This document shows, in pieces, positions 39,971 through 50,415 of a stretch of 64,000 bases of DNA. The stretch comes from Brevundimonas sp. UBA6550. GTDB taxonomy: Bacteria; Pseudomonadota; Alphaproteobacteria; Caulobacterales; Caulobacteraceae. The stretch lies in assembly GCF_002434505.1 (NCBI RefSeq), contig NZ_DJKE01000012.1:1-64000 (forward strand), in the 5' to 3' direction. The notes below the pieces were generated by a model, which did no database searches, was not told where the DNA came from, and worked only from the letters and a program-made list of their open reading frames with translations. Both the position numbers and the translations under genes were made by a program. The first letter of the stretch is position 1; each line of letters starts with the position of its first letter.

Positions 39971-42592
39971 TCAGAACCGCTTGGTCAGCCCCACGCTGAA
40001 CACCCGGCCGCGCGGATCGGCGACCACTGGATCGTAGCCCAGGGCGAACTGGGCCAGGGGCGGCGCCTTGTCGAACACATTGACCACCCCCAGCGCCAGA
40101 TCGATGTCCGCGCCGAGGGTGCGGCTGTACAGCACGTCCGCCGTCGTCTGGCTGGCGATGGTCGCATCGGTGATCCCGCTGCGGTCGTTGCGATAGCCGT
40201 CGGTGTAATGGACCAGCGCCGTCACGGCGTTCGCCCCTCCGCTCCAGCCCAGGGCGAACTCCCCGCGATTGCGGGGCAGCGACCGGCCGATATTGCTCAG
40301 ATTGGTCGATCCGACGCCCGAGACCTGGGCCGCCCCGGCGTTCAGGCGGATGTCATAGGCGTCCACATAGGTCCAGGTGGCCGACGCCGACGCCCGTCCG
40401 CCCCACAGATCGCGGCCATAGCGCGCCGCCAGGTCCAGCCCCTGCGTCTCGATGGACGAGGCGTTGATGAAATACAGTTGCACGAAGGTCAAAGCGCCGC
40501 TGGCCGAGCGGGTGATGCGCGCTTGCGCCGGCGTGCCCGTCCGTCCCGCCGCCGTATCGGCCGCCGCCTGGTCGATCACGGCCTGGGCCGCCTCCTTGAC
40601 CACCTGATCGGTGTAGTCGAAGCGCCAGGCGTCCAGGCTGAACTCCAGCCCGTCCAGCGGCCGCCACACGGCGCCCAGGCTCAGGCTCTCGGACTTCTCG
40701 GGCTTCAACCCCGCATCGCCCGAGGTCAGGGTGTTGACGAAGACGAAGGCGCCCCGGTCGAACACCGACGGCTGCGACGCCTGCGCCCCGGACCGGGCAT
40801 AGACCGACGGGGCGCGGAACCCCTGCCCCCACGACGCCCGCAGGGCCAGGGCGTCGGTCACGTCCCAGCGGATGGCGGCCTTGGGACTGAACCGCCCCTC
40901 TCCGTCGTAGGTTTCGTAACGGCCCGCCAGCTGCGCCTCGATGCGGTCGCCCAGATGCACCCGCGCCTCGGCGAAGGCGGCCAGCGCCTCCTGCTCGCCC
41001 TCGAAGTCGGGGGAATAGCCGGCGGTCAGCAGATCCCCCGCATTGACCAGATCGCTCCAATCGTGCCGGAAGCCGCTGCGCCGATACTGGGCGCCCAGAG
41101 CCACATCGACCGAACCGCTGTCCCACGCCAGGGCCTGACCGCTGGTCGAGGCGTCCGCCGTCGTCAGGGTCGCGGCGCCACGCAGGCCCGTATAGCCGAT
41201 CAGGCTGTCGATCAGGGCCGCGCTATTGGCCGTGCCCGTCCCCAGATAGGCGCTGCCGAAGGGGTTGAAATACTGGCACGCCCCGACCCCGGCCGCGCCC
41301 GTCGCGGGATTGCAGCCCGCCCCGCCAAAGCCGTTCAGCGCCCGCTGCAACGCGCTGCCGATGGCGTCCGGCTTGTCATAGGCCACGTGCTGGCGGCTGC
41401 TGGTCGCGGCCAGGCTCCAGGTCCAGCCGCCGGCGAATCGCCCGTCCAGACCGGCCGACAGCCGCCAGGTCCGGTATTCGAAATCGGCCTTGGACGCCCC
41501 GGCCTCGGCCCCCAGCAGCCGCCCGCGGAACAGCACCGCCTCGCCGAACGGATTGTCGGGATGCGACGCCGGCACCGTCAGCGACTGCGCCAGGATCGGC
41601 AAGGACGGCGATTGTCGCGCCACCGTCTCGGTCGACGACCAGGCCGCTTGCAGCGACAGGGTCATGTCCCCGACCGGCCGGCGATAATCGGCGAACAGCT
41701 GCGTCCGCGTCTCCTCCGGCGTCAGGTCGAAGAAGTCGGAATAGTCCAGCCGGCAGAAGCTGTCCGTCGGCGTGTTCTTGTAGGCGCTGGCGAACGCCGG
41801 ATTACCGCAGGCCGGATCGGGCGAAAAGCCGTTGCGGCTGGGCCGGAAATAGGACCCCGGCTGGCCATAGCTGGTCACCGCCGTCCACGCCGCCCGGCCA
41901 TAGCGTTCCGCCTGGGTGAAGTCCCGCTCGTCCGACCCCAAGGCCGAACGATGGAAGCGCGAGGCCGCCAGCGTCAGGTTTCCGCCCAGCAGGTCGAACC
42001 CGCCGATAGCCTGGACCACGCTCTCTTCCGACCCGTCGGCCACGGCGTATTTGGCGCTGATCTCGGGCCGGTCCACGTCATGGCGGGTGATGAAGTTGAC
42101 CACGCCCGCCACCGCGTCCGAGCCATAGACGGCCGAGGCGCCGTCCTTGACCACCTCGACCCGCTGCAAGGCGATCATCGGCACGAGCGAGTTGATGTCC
42201 ACGAAGGCTGACCCATCGGTGGCGACCACCGCGCTGGTCGTCCAGCGCTGACCGTCCACCAGGACCAGCGTCGAACCCAGGCCCAGATTGCGCAGGTTGA
42301 ACTGGGCCGTGCCCGAACTCTGCGGCTGGTTCAACTGATCGACCTGGGCTTCCGAGCCCGAGTTGGCCGTAACCAGCCGCACCAGTTGCGACGCATCGGC
42401 AATCCCGGCCGCCTCCATGACGTCGCGCCCGACCGTCTCCACCGGCGCGATCCGGTCGCCGCCGGCGATCCGCGATCCAGTGACCACGATATCGTCAACC
42501 TGCGCCGCCTTCTGGTCCTCGGCGCGGGCGCCGGCCGCAGCGGCCAGCCAGGCCATCGAGGCCGTCATCATCAGGATACTGCGCCGCGTCAT
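39971..42592 (-). CDS. TonB-dependent receptor of the carbohydrate locus
   Basis: 873 residues from ATG 42592, which has GGGGGAG about 9 bases upstream. A signal peptide (MTRRSILMMTASMAWLAAAAGARA) leads to a TonB-box-like AAQVDDIVVTGSRIAG, then the plug (LVRLVTANSGSEAQVDQLNQPQ, FNLRNLGLGSTLVLVDGQRW, LQRVEVVKDGASAVYGSDAVAGVVNF) and a barrel with RASWGQGFRAPSVYARSG and a terminal Phe (TKRF). Four cysteines are conserved in extracellular-type loops. It shares an intergenic region with the ABC ATPase, where a LacI-type operator lies, so substrate uptake with the same sugar system is likely. Confidence 0.9.
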   Translation of the reverse strand: MTRRSILMMTASMAWLAAAAGARAEDQKAAQVDDIVVTGSRIAGGDRIAPVETVGRDVMEAAGIADASQLVRLVTANSGSEAQVDQLNQPQSSGTAQFNLRNLGLGSTLVLVDGQRWTTSAVVATDGSAFVDINSLVPMIALQRVEVVKDGASAVYGSDAVAGVVNFITRHDVDRPEISAKYAVADGSEESVVQAIGGFDLLGGNLTLAASRFHRSALGSDERDFTQAERYGRAAWTAVTSYGQPGSYFRPSRNGFSPDPACGNPAFASAYKNTPTDSFCRLDYSDFFDLTPEETRTQLFADYRRPVGDMTLSLQAAWSSTETVARQSPSLPILAQSLTVPASHPDNPFGEAVLFRGRLLGAEAGASKADFEYRTWRLSAGLDGRFAGGWTWSLAATSSRQHVAYDKPDAIGSALQRALNGFGGAGCNPATGAAGVGACQYFNPFGSAYLGTGTANSAALIDSLIGYTGLRGAATLTTADASTSGQALAWDSGSVDVALGAQYRRSGFRHDWSDLVNAGDLLTAGYSPDFEGEQEALAAFAEARVHLGDRIEAQLAGRYETYDGEGRFSPKAAIRWDVTDALALRASWGQGFRAPSVYARSGAQASQPSVFDRGAFVFVNTLTSGDAGLKPEKSESLSLGAVWRPLDGLEFSLDAWRFDYTDQVVKEAAQAVIDQAAADTAAGRTGTPAQARITRSASGALTFVQLYFINASSIETQGLDLAARYGRDLWGGRASASATWTYVDAYDIRLNAGAAQVSGVGSTNLSNIGRSLPRNRGEFALGWSGGANAVTALVHYTDGYRNDRSGITDATIASQTTADVLYSRTLGADIDLALGVVNVFDKAPPLAQFALGYDPVVADPRGRVFSVGLTKRF

Positions 42593-42713
42593 CTGAATGC
42601 TCCCCCGCGTTTGGAAGCGGGCTTCTAGCCAGCGCCGCCGTTTTGCGAAAGCGTAATTTTGCAGTTTTGCAAATTCAGTCTGCGACGAGACGCCATGCGC
42701 CATTGATCCACAG

Positions 42714-42729
42714 ATGTAACCGGTTACGG
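42714..42729. promoter_or_regulatory. LacI-type operator in the TonB receptor / ABC ATPase divergent region
   Basis: ATGTAACCGGTTACGG contains the perfect 12-bp palindrome GTAACCGGTTAC (42716-42727). It is identical to the site upstream of the local lacI gene at 13 of 16 positions. It lies 38 bases before the ATPase start and 122 bases before the receptor start, so it could control both. Confidence 0.7.
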
Positions 42730-42766
42730 TGCGGCAAAACAAAAACGGCTCAGGGAAGCAGGAAGC

Positions 42767-43855
<1,089 letters not shown>

Positions 43856-43859
43856 AAGC

Positions 43860-44003
43860 CCTTCTCCCCTCGGGGGAGAAGGTGGCTCGCGAAGCGAGAC
43901 GGATGAGGGGGCGGCTTCCACAACCTCGCCCTCGCCGTTTCGATGCGGATAGATACCCCTCATCCGAGGCCTCCGGCCCCACCTTCCCCCAAGGGGAGAA
44001 GGA
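43860..44003. repeat. Intergenic palindromic repeat, family B copy 2
   Basis: CCTTCTCCCC-TCGG-GGGAGAAGG at the left and CCTTCCCCCAAGGGGAGAAGG at the right bracket an inverted segment (GATGAGGGG/CCCCTCATC). It resembles the element at 9643-9815 in layout. It lies between convergent ugpC and the 1070-residue protein gene and may end both transcripts. Confidence 0.75.
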
Positions 44004-47000
44004 TCAATCCAGAACGACCCGCCGCGCGCCTGCCGGGATCACCAGTTCGTCGCCCGCCCACATCGCCGCGCGACCGTCGATCCGCACCCGCTCCGGCCGT
44101 TCCTGCCCCGCCTTCCATTGCAGCACGAACCCGCCCGGCGGCGTCGCTCCGCCGCCCAGGGTCAGCACATACCCCTGCCGCTCTTTGCGATACGCATAGG
44201 TCAGAGGCCCATAGGCGGTGCGCAGATCCCGCACCCCGACACCCTCCGCCGTATCCAGCCAAGCCTCCGGCACGCCCGCCGCCAGCACCAAGGCGTGGTC
44301 GCGGTCCCGTTCATAGGCGAACAGGTCCAGGGCCGAGCGGATATAGTCCGAACTGATCCAGGCGTGCGGCATGTCGCCGATGAAGCGGGGCTCGCGCTTC
44401 TCGCGCCCGACCACCTCGGCCCAGCCGTTCCAGGCCTCGGGCCGTCGGTCGGCCATCAGGAAGTCCAGCACCTCCAGCGCGCGGTCCTTCTGGCCCAGCC
44501 GCACGAAGGCCCCGACCAGCCGCCATTCATAGGGGGTATAGTCCTTCCACGCCGTGCGATTGGTCAGCCGATTCTGGAAGTTTTCCCAATAGCGATCGAA
44601 GGTTCGCGCCATCAGTTCGGGCGGCAGATTATCCTGCTCGCCCGCCGGGGACAGGGCGATGGTGGTCGAGGTGGCGTCGAAATCGCCCCGATCCGCAGCG
44701 CCCGCGATCCAGTCGATGCCATAATGGGCCGCCGTCGCCGTGATCGACGCGCCAATGTCGGCGGCGAACTGATCGCGCGCCACCGCATAGCGGACGGCGG
44801 CGTCCGCATCGCCCAGGGTCTCGGCGATGAAGACCGCGTCCTTGTAACCCAGCAGGCCCCAGAAATCGTCCCAATAGGAATAGGCCGCCTTGTCCGAATA
44901 GCCCTCGTGGCTGATCGTCGGCGGCAGCAGGCCATAAAGATGCCGCTGATCCGGCGTCTCGAACGCCGCCGTCCGGGTCGAGGCGCGCAGCTCGTCCATA
45001 TAGGCGATGGCCTTCTGCACCTGGGGCCAGACCTGACGCAGCAGGGCCTCGTCACGGGTGTAGCGATAGGTTTCGGCCGCCAGGAAAATGAACTCCCCGT
45101 GGCTGTCGTTCTCCGGCACCGGATCGGCGCCGCGCGCATCGACGCAGCACGGGACCTTTCCATTCTCGAACACATAGGGGGCGTACCAGCGCAGATAGTC
45201 GGCCGAATGCTCGGCCATGCCCAGCCGGTTCAGCCCCTCGGCCATCATCGCCCCGTCGCGGATCCACGAGCGGTTATAGCTGCGGGTGCCCGGCTGCAGG
45301 ATCGGCCCCTGACGCGACATCAGCATATGGGCCAGCGAAGATTTCAGCGCGTCCTCGATCCGCTGGGCGGCGGGCGGCAGGGTCAGTTCGACCCGATCCA
45401 GCTTCTTGCGCCATTCAGCGGCCAGCCGCCCCTCGACCGTATCCAGAACCGCAGCCGCCTGCCCCACCGGCTCGGGCGCCAAGGCTTCTCCCGACAGTTG
45501 CGACACCCAACCGACCGTGCGCGTCTCGCCCGGCTGCAAGGTCACCTCATAGGTCAGGGCGCCGGCGGCCAGGCCGACAGCGTCCGTCGTCGTGGCGGGA
45601 TCGCCCGCCGGTCGTTGCACGGACGGCAGGATCAGGGACTGCGGATCGCTGCCCGCATTGAAAGTCGCCAGCGCCACATGATCGGGCGTCGCCAACGGCT
45701 GGACCCGAACCGCCTCGTTCAGCCTCAGCTCGGCGCCATCCCAGGCGATCTTTCCGATCGGGCTGACCCCGCCGGGAATGGCCAGGAACTGACGCGGCGC
45801 ATTCACCTGCATCGGCCGGGCGGCCAGCGCCAGGGTTAGGGTGCGCGGCCGGCTGGAGGTGTTGGTCAGGTCGTAGCGCCCCCACAACTGCGCCTGATCG
45901 GCCGGCCCGTCTGCGAAGCTGGTGATCTTCAGCGTCCAGTCGTCGGCGGTCCAGGTCACCGAGGGGATCGGCAGATCGCCGTCCCTCAGCCCCTGTTCGA
46001 TATTGACGTCGGCCCAGGTGATCAGCCGCCCGTTGTCCACCACGAAGGGCTCGATGCTGGGACCGGCGCGGCGCAGTTCGATGGCGCCGTCCTCGCCGAT
46101 CAGACCGCTCTCGCCGCCTCCATCGACCCCGACCAGGGTCCAGTAGGATTGCTCGCCGGAGAAGCCGCGCGGATAGAGGCCGCGCCGGTTTTCCTTGGCC
46201 ACCGCCTCGACGAAGACCGTGGGGTCGGCGCCGAAGGCCAGCGGTTCGACCTCGATCTCGTTCAGCGCATAGGTCGTCGCCTGCGTCGCGCCCAGCCTCT
46301 GCCCTGCGCCGGACGAGCCCACCACGTCCGGCGCCGGAACCGGCCGCAGCGGCTCCAGCCTCAGCCAGCGCGCCGTCGCCTCGGGCGTCCTCAGCCAGTC
46401 GGCGTCGCCGTCGCCGCCCGTCACGGTCGCCAGTTCGCGCCAGTCGCGTCCGTCCAGCGATGCCGAAACACGATAGTCGGCCGCCGCGCCACGCTCGCCC
46501 CAGCGCAGGGTCAGGCCGCCGAACTCGCGCTCATAGCCCAGGTCCAGCGTCAGGGCCGACGCCTCGCCCACCGGCGGGGTCCAGGCGGTCTTGATGTCAT
46601 TGTCCACGGCGCGCGGCGCGGTGGAGGGCGAGCGGCCGTCGCTGGCGATCGGCTGGGGCGGGACGGCCGGGTCGACGGCTAGTTCGCGGATCGACAGCTG
46701 GTCGATGTCGATGAAGCCGCGCCCGCCCTCAGCCGCCACCACCACGAACTCGACCCGCTCGGCGCGGCGCAGTTCGGTCTCTGGGCTGGGCCCCCAAGCC
46801 TTGGACACCTGACGCCGCTTGATGACGAACCTGGTCCAGCCGTCGGGGAAGTCGTAGCGAGCCGTCTGCTTCCACCAGACGTTCTCGGCCGACGCATCGG
46901 TGAACTTGACCTCAAAGGTGTTCGCCGGCCCCTCGCCGCGCACCCAGAAGCTGATCTCGTAATTGTCGGGCAGGTCGAACGGCAACGGCCTGCTGAACAC

Positions 47001-47216
47001 CGCATAACCCGCCTTGCCGTCGAAATCGTAGTCGAGCCGCACAGCCCGTCCGTCATAACCGGCGACGGCGGAGACGGCGGCGTGAACATCAGTGGAGGCC
47101 GTGGCCTCCCACCGCGCCGCGTCATCCATGCTGTCGAGAACGCGCGTCTCCTGCGCGGCAGCGGGCGCAGCCATGAGAGCGGCGCTGAGAGCGAGGGCAG
47201 AGGTCAGAAAACGCAT
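44004..47216 (-). CDS. Periplasmic multidomain protein with discoidin and six-hairpin-glycosidase-like regions
   Basis: 1070 residues with signal peptide MRFLTSALALSAALMAAPAAAQ. Residues about 22-185 form a CBM-like beta-sandwich (FDLPDNYEISFWVRGEG, WTRFVIKRRQVSKAWGP); about 185-320 an F5/8-type (discoidin) domain (ALTLDLGYEREFGGLTLRW); about 330-590 a further beta region; about 600-1000 an alpha/alpha-barrel-like domain with ILQPGTRSYNRSWIRDGAM (about 647), VPENDSHGEFIFLAAETYRY, YTPYEWRLVGAFVRLGQ and PHAWISSDYIRSALDLF (about 953). It is probably a glycan-active enzyme, but I cannot name a GH family. GGAG lies 8 bases before the ATG. Last gene of the sugar series, separated from the permeases by a family A repeat. 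Confidence 0.75.
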   Translation of the reverse strand: MRFLTSALALSAALMAAPAAAQETRVLDSMDDAARWEATASTDVHAAVSAVAGYDGRAVRLDYDFDGKAGYAVFSRPLPFDLPDNYEISFWVRGEGPANTFEVKFTDASAENVWWKQTARYDFPDGWTRFVIKRRQVSKAWGPSPETELRRAERVEFVVVAAEGGRGFIDIDQLSIRELAVDPAVPPQPIASDGRSPSTAPRAVDNDIKTAWTPPVGEASALTLDLGYEREFGGLTLRWGERGAAADYRVSASLDGRDWRELATVTGGDGDADWLRTPEATARWLRLEPLRPVPAPDVVGSSGAGQRLGATQATTYALNEIEVEPLAFGADPTVFVEAVAKENRRGLYPRGFSGEQSYWTLVGVDGGGESGLIGEDGAIELRRAGPSIEPFVVDNGRLITWADVNIEQGLRDGDLPIPSVTWTADDWTLKITSFADGPADQAQLWGRYDLTNTSSRPRTLTLALAARPMQVNAPRQFLAIPGGVSPIGKIAWDGAELRLNEAVRVQPLATPDHVALATFNAGSDPQSLILPSVQRPAGDPATTTDAVGLAAGALTYEVTLQPGETRTVGWVSQLSGEALAPEPVGQAAAVLDTVEGRLAAEWRKKLDRVELTLPPAAQRIEDALKSSLAHMLMSRQGPILQPGTRSYNRSWIRDGAMMAEGLNRLGMAEHSADYLRWYAPYVFENGKVPCCVDARGADPVPENDSHGEFIFLAAETYRYTRDEALLRQVWPQVQKAIAYMDELRASTRTAAFETPDQRHLYGLLPPTISHEGYSDKAAYSYWDDFWGLLGYKDAVFIAETLGDADAAVRYAVARDQFAADIGASITATAAHYGIDWIAGAADRGDFDATSTTIALSPAGEQDNLPPELMARTFDRYWENFQNRLTNRTAWKDYTPYEWRLVGAFVRLGQKDRALEVLDFLMADRRPEAWNGWAEVVGREKREPRFIGDMPHAWISSDYIRSALDLFAYERDRDHALVLAAGVPEAWLDTAEGVGVRDLRTAYGPLTYAYRKERQGYVLTLGGGATPPGGFVLQWKAGQERPERVRIDGRAAMWAGDELVIPAGARRVVLD

Positions 47217-47245
47217 TTCGCTACTCCATTTTCGCCCCCAAACAC

Positions 47246-47350
47246 CGTCATCCTAGGCCTTGTGCCTAGGATCCAGAGACTCAGTCAAAACCGGGGACGC
47301 ACGTCCGCCACCGGGAGTCTGGATCCTCGCCACAGGGGCGAGGATGACGA
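47246..47350. repeat. Intergenic palindromic repeat, family A copy 2
   Basis: Opens CGTCATCCTAGGCC and closes GGCGAGGATGACG with GGATCC boxes inside, like the copies at 24024-24127 and 59656-59756. It lies between the permease gene and the 1070-residue protein gene, which share a strand. Confidence 0.85.
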
Positions 47351-47378
47351 TATTAGGGAAGCGAGACAGCTTCGAAGA

Positions 47379-48194
47379 TCACCCCTTCACGCTGCCCGCG
47401 AGCATGCCGCGGATGTAGTAGCGTTGCAGGGCGAGGAAGAGGATCAGCACGGGTGCGACGGTCACGACGGCCCCGGCCATCATCAGTTCGATGTCCTGCA
47501 CGTGCTCGCGCGACAATGAGGCCAAGGCGACCGGCAGGGTGTAGTTCGACTGGTCCGTCAGGATGATCAGGGGCCACAGGAAGTCGTTCCAGCTGCCCAG
47601 GAAGACGAACAGACCCAGGGTCACGATGATCGGCTGTAGCGTCGGCAGGACCACGCGGCGGAAGATCTGGCCCTCGCTGGCGCCGTCGATGCGGGCGGCT
47701 TCCAGCATCTCGTCGGGAATGCTCAGCGCATACTGGCGCACCAGGAACAGGCCGAAGATCGACGCCAGCCACGGCACCAGCGCCCCGGCGTAGGTGTTCA
47801 CCAGCCCCATCGACTTCAGCATCAAAAACAGCGGCAGGGTGCCGATCTGGGCCGGCACCACCAGGGCGGCGACCAGGAATTGAAACAGCCGCTCGCGCCC
47901 GGTGAACTTCAGCTTGGCGAAGGCGTAACCGGCCGGGACGGTGAAGCCGAGCGCCAGGATGGTCGCCAGGGTCGCAAGCGCGAAGCTGTTCCACAGATAC
48001 CGACCCATCCCCTGGTTCAGGAACAGGTCGCGGTAATGCTCCAGCGTCCAATGCGACGGCAGCAACGGCGGCGGGAAGACGGCCGCCTCGCCCGTCGCCA
48101 TGAAGCTGACCGACACCATCCAGACCAGCGGGAACAGCACGACCAAGGCGATGAGGCCCACGGCCAGATTGAGCAGGATCGCGCGGATTTTCAC
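47379..48194 (-). CDS. Carbohydrate ABC transporter permease (MalG-like)
   Basis: 271 residues from GTG 48194, overlapping the upstream permease stop by 4 bases (GTGA). Six membrane helices; the EAA loop contacting the ATPase reads EAARIDGASEGQIFRRVVLP. Opening VKIRAILLNLAVGLIALVVLFPLVWM and SWNDFLWPLIIL are typical of MalG-type (CUT1) sugar permeases. Partner of the MalF-like permease and UgpC-like ATPase. Confidence 0.9.
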   Translation of the reverse strand: MKIRAILLNLAVGLIALVVLFPLVWMVSVSFMATGEAAVFPPPLLPSHWTLEHYRDLFLNQGMGRYLWNSFALATLATILALGFTVPAGYAFAKLKFTGRERLFQFLVAALVVPAQIGTLPLFLMLKSMGLVNTYAGALVPWLASIFGLFLVRQYALSIPDEMLEAARIDGASEGQIFRRVVLPTLQPIIVTLGLFVFLGSWNDFLWPLIILTDQSNYTLPVALASLSREHVQDIELMMAGAVVTVAPVLILFLALQRYYIRGMLAGSVKG

Positions 48195-49135
48195 TGATAC
48201 GCCCCCACCCGCTTGGCCACGGCCAACTGAACCAGGGTGATGGCCAGGATACATAGGAACAGCACGAAGGCGACGGCGCTGGCCGACCCCAGGTTCCACC
48301 ATTTGAAGCCCTCTTCGTACATGAAGTAGAGCACCGTCACCGTGCTCTGGGCCGGGCCGCCTTGGGTCATCACATAGGGTTCGGCGAACAGTTGGAAGAA
48401 GCTGGCGACCGAGATGATCGAGACCAGCAGCATGGTCGGCGCGATGGCCGGCAGGGTGACATGGCGGAACTGCTTCCAGGGCCCGGCGCCGTCGATGCGA
48501 GCAGCCTCGTACAGGTCGTCCGGCACGGTCTGAAGCACCGCCAGGAAGATCAGCATATTGTAGCCGAAGATCTTCCAGACCACGAACATCAGGATGGCGG
48601 GAATCGAGGTCGAGGGGTCGCCCAGCCAATCCACGGCAGGCAGGCCGATGCTCTGCAGACCCCAGTTGATGACGCCGTAGCGGGTGTGCAGCAGATAGCG
48701 CCAGACCACCGCCGTCGCGACCAGCGTCGTGACATAGGGCGCAAAGAACATAACCCGCCAGATCGGCCGCCATTTCACCACCCGCGCGTTCAAAATCACC
48801 GCCGCCGCCAGAGATGCGGCGATGGACAGGGGCACGCCGAGGACCGCGAAGGTGAGCGTATTCTTCATCGCCCCCCAGAACAGCGGATTGGTCAGTAGCC
48901 GCTCATAGTTCTGCAAGCCGACGAAACGCAGATTGTCCAGGTTCGCCAGGGCGTAGATGTCGAAGTCGGTCAGGCTGAGCAGCAGGGCCGCGATCACCGG
49001 AATGGCGAAGAACAGGCCGATAGCGAGCAGGGCCGGGCCAACGAAGGCCCAGGCCGCCCGTTCGCGCGCGCCGCGTCCGCGCGACGGTTTCACCTTCGCT
49101 CCGGCCTTCGCCAGAGTGGGATCGATGACGGTCAT
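48191..49135 (-). CDS. Carbohydrate ABC transporter permease (MalF-like)
   Basis: 314 residues. A short basic N-terminus (KPSRGRGARERAAWAFVGPALLAIGL) leads into six helices; the EAA loop is EAARIDGAGPWKQFRHVTLPAIAP, and YVMTQGGPAQSTVTVLYFMYEEGF is a CUT1-family signature. Overlaps the SBP stop (ATGA) and the MalG-like start (GTGA), so the three are translationally coupled. Confidence 0.9.
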   Translation of the reverse strand: MTVIDPTLAKAGAKVKPSRGRGARERAAWAFVGPALLAIGLFFAIPVIAALLLSLTDFDIYALANLDNLRFVGLQNYERLLTNPLFWGAMKNTLTFAVLGVPLSIAASLAAAVILNARVVKWRPIWRVMFFAPYVTTLVATAVVWRYLLHTRYGVINWGLQSIGLPAVDWLGDPSTSIPAILMFVVWKIFGYNMLIFLAVLQTVPDDLYEAARIDGAGPWKQFRHVTLPAIAPTMLLVSIISVASFFQLFAEPYVMTQGGPAQSTVTVLYFMYEEGFKWWNLGSASAVAFVLFLCILAITLVQLAVAKRVGAYQ

Positions 49136-50415
49136 ACGGCCCTGCCCTGTTCCATCATCCAGCGGCGCTTCTCCAGCAGCCGGTCGGCGCGGCGGTCGAT
49201 CTCGGAGGCGGCGGTCTCAGGTGTGTACTCGCCCCGCACCATCCGTTCGGCGACGATCTGCATCTCCGTCACGATCCGCTCCCACTCCGGCACCTTGGGC
49301 ACCGCCTTGGCGCGCGCCAGCTGGCCCCGGAAGGGCGCCAGCATCGGGTCGCGTTCGACGCCCGCGATGTCCCAGGCGCTCTGGCGCGCCGGCAGGTCGC
49401 CGACGATGGTGTTGAACCGGGCCTGGACCGCCGGTTCGGACAGATAGCGGACCAGGGCCCAGGCCGCATCCTGGTGCGGCGAGGATCTGAATACCGCCAG
49501 GCTGGAGCCGCCCGGCGCCGACGCTCCCAGGCCGTTCGGGCCCGGCACGCCGGCCGTGGCCCAGTTCGGCTGGAACGAGGCGGGCAGCTTGCTGCGGAAA
49601 TCGCCCACGCTCCAAGGACCGGAGAAGTAGAAGCTGAAATAGCCCTTGGCGAACTCGGTCCAGACGTTGGAGATCTGCGTCGACGAGGCCAGCGGCGCCA
49701 ACCCTTCCGCGAACAGACTGCGATAGAAGGCCAAGGCCGCGACGAAGCCGGCGCTGGAGAAGTTGCCCCGCGTATCACGATCCCTCAGCAGCGGCTCATC
49801 GATCTGAAGCCCGAAGGTCAGAAGCTGCTCGAACTCGTTGAGCGGCAGCAAGATGGCGTAGTCGCCCCCGCCCGCCACGCGCTTGATCGCATGCATGGCC
49901 CTTTTCCATTCGGCCCAGTCCTCGGGCGGCGCCCCGAAGCCGGCCCGCTCCAGCAGATCCTTGCGATAGAACAGCAGCCGCGTGTCGACATACCAGGGCG
50001 TCGTCATGGCCTGGCCGGCGATCTCGTTCGTCTCCAGCACAGCCGGGAACTGGTCGGTCAGCAGGTTCGCCGCCTCGCGCGGGGTGGGCGACAACGCGCC
50101 GATGGCCGTCAGTTCCGCCACCCAGGTATTGCCGATCTGGCTGACGTCAGGCAGCGAGGCGCCGGCGTAGGCGGTCAGCAGCTTTTCATGCGCCGCCGTC
50201 CACGGCAGGGGCTGGACCGAGACCCGGACGCCGGGATTGCGCCGCTCGAACTCGGGCATCAACTGGCCCACCGTCCCGCCCTCATTGCCCATGGCCCAGA
50301 AGCGCAGCACGGTCTCGCCGTCACGGCGCGGGGTGCAGGCCGCAGCCGCCCCTCCCGCCATCAGGGCCAGCGCGCCACGTCTATCAAGATGGGGCCTGGG
50401 CGCCGTCGAACTCAT
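49132..50415 (-). CDS. Extracellular solute-binding lipoprotein (family 1, sugar)
   Basis: 427 residues. N-terminal DRRGALALMAGGAAAAC is a lipoprotein signal, with Cys about residue 27 and a possible twin-arginine start. The mature protein has cluster 1 SBP features: VLRFWAMGNEGGTVGQLMPEFERRNPGVRVSVQPLPW, FYFSGPWSVGDF, GGSSLAVFRSSPHQDAAWALVRYLSEPAVQ. It captures the sugar for the MalF/MalG-like pair. Coupled by ATGA overlap with both GH144 and the first permease. Confidence 0.9.
   Translation of the reverse strand: MSSTAPRPHLDRRGALALMAGGAAAACTPRRDGETVLRFWAMGNEGGTVGQLMPEFERRNPGVRVSVQPLPWTAAHEKLLTAYAGASLPDVSQIGNTWVAELTAIGALSPTPREAANLLTDQFPAVLETNEIAGQAMTTPWYVDTRLLFYRKDLLERAGFGAPPEDWAEWKRAMHAIKRVAGGGDYAILLPLNEFEQLLTFGLQIDEPLLRDRDTRGNFSSAGFVAALAFYRSLFAEGLAPLASSTQISNVWTEFAKGYFSFYFSGPWSVGDFRSKLPASFQPNWATAGVPGPNGLGASAPGGSSLAVFRSSPHQDAAWALVRYLSEPAVQARFNTIVGDLPARQSAWDIAGVERDPMLAPFRGQLARAKAVPKVPEWERIVTEMQIVAERMVRGEYTPETAASEIDRRADRLLEKRRWMMEQGRAV

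Noticed and set aside
39965..42211. 748-codon plus-strand open frame opposite the TonB receptor
   Set aside because: The opposite strand encodes an unmistakable receptor with plug and barrel; the plus-strand product is low-complexity Arg/Gln-rich.
44118..45839. 573-codon plus-strand open frame opposite the 1070-residue protein
   Set aside because: Composition and absence of a ribosome site mark it as an antisense shadow.
48195..48773. N-terminal extension of the MalG-like permease
   Set aside because: It is another frame of the MalF-like gene; the GTG at 48194 coupled by GTGA and the hydrophobic start are decisive.
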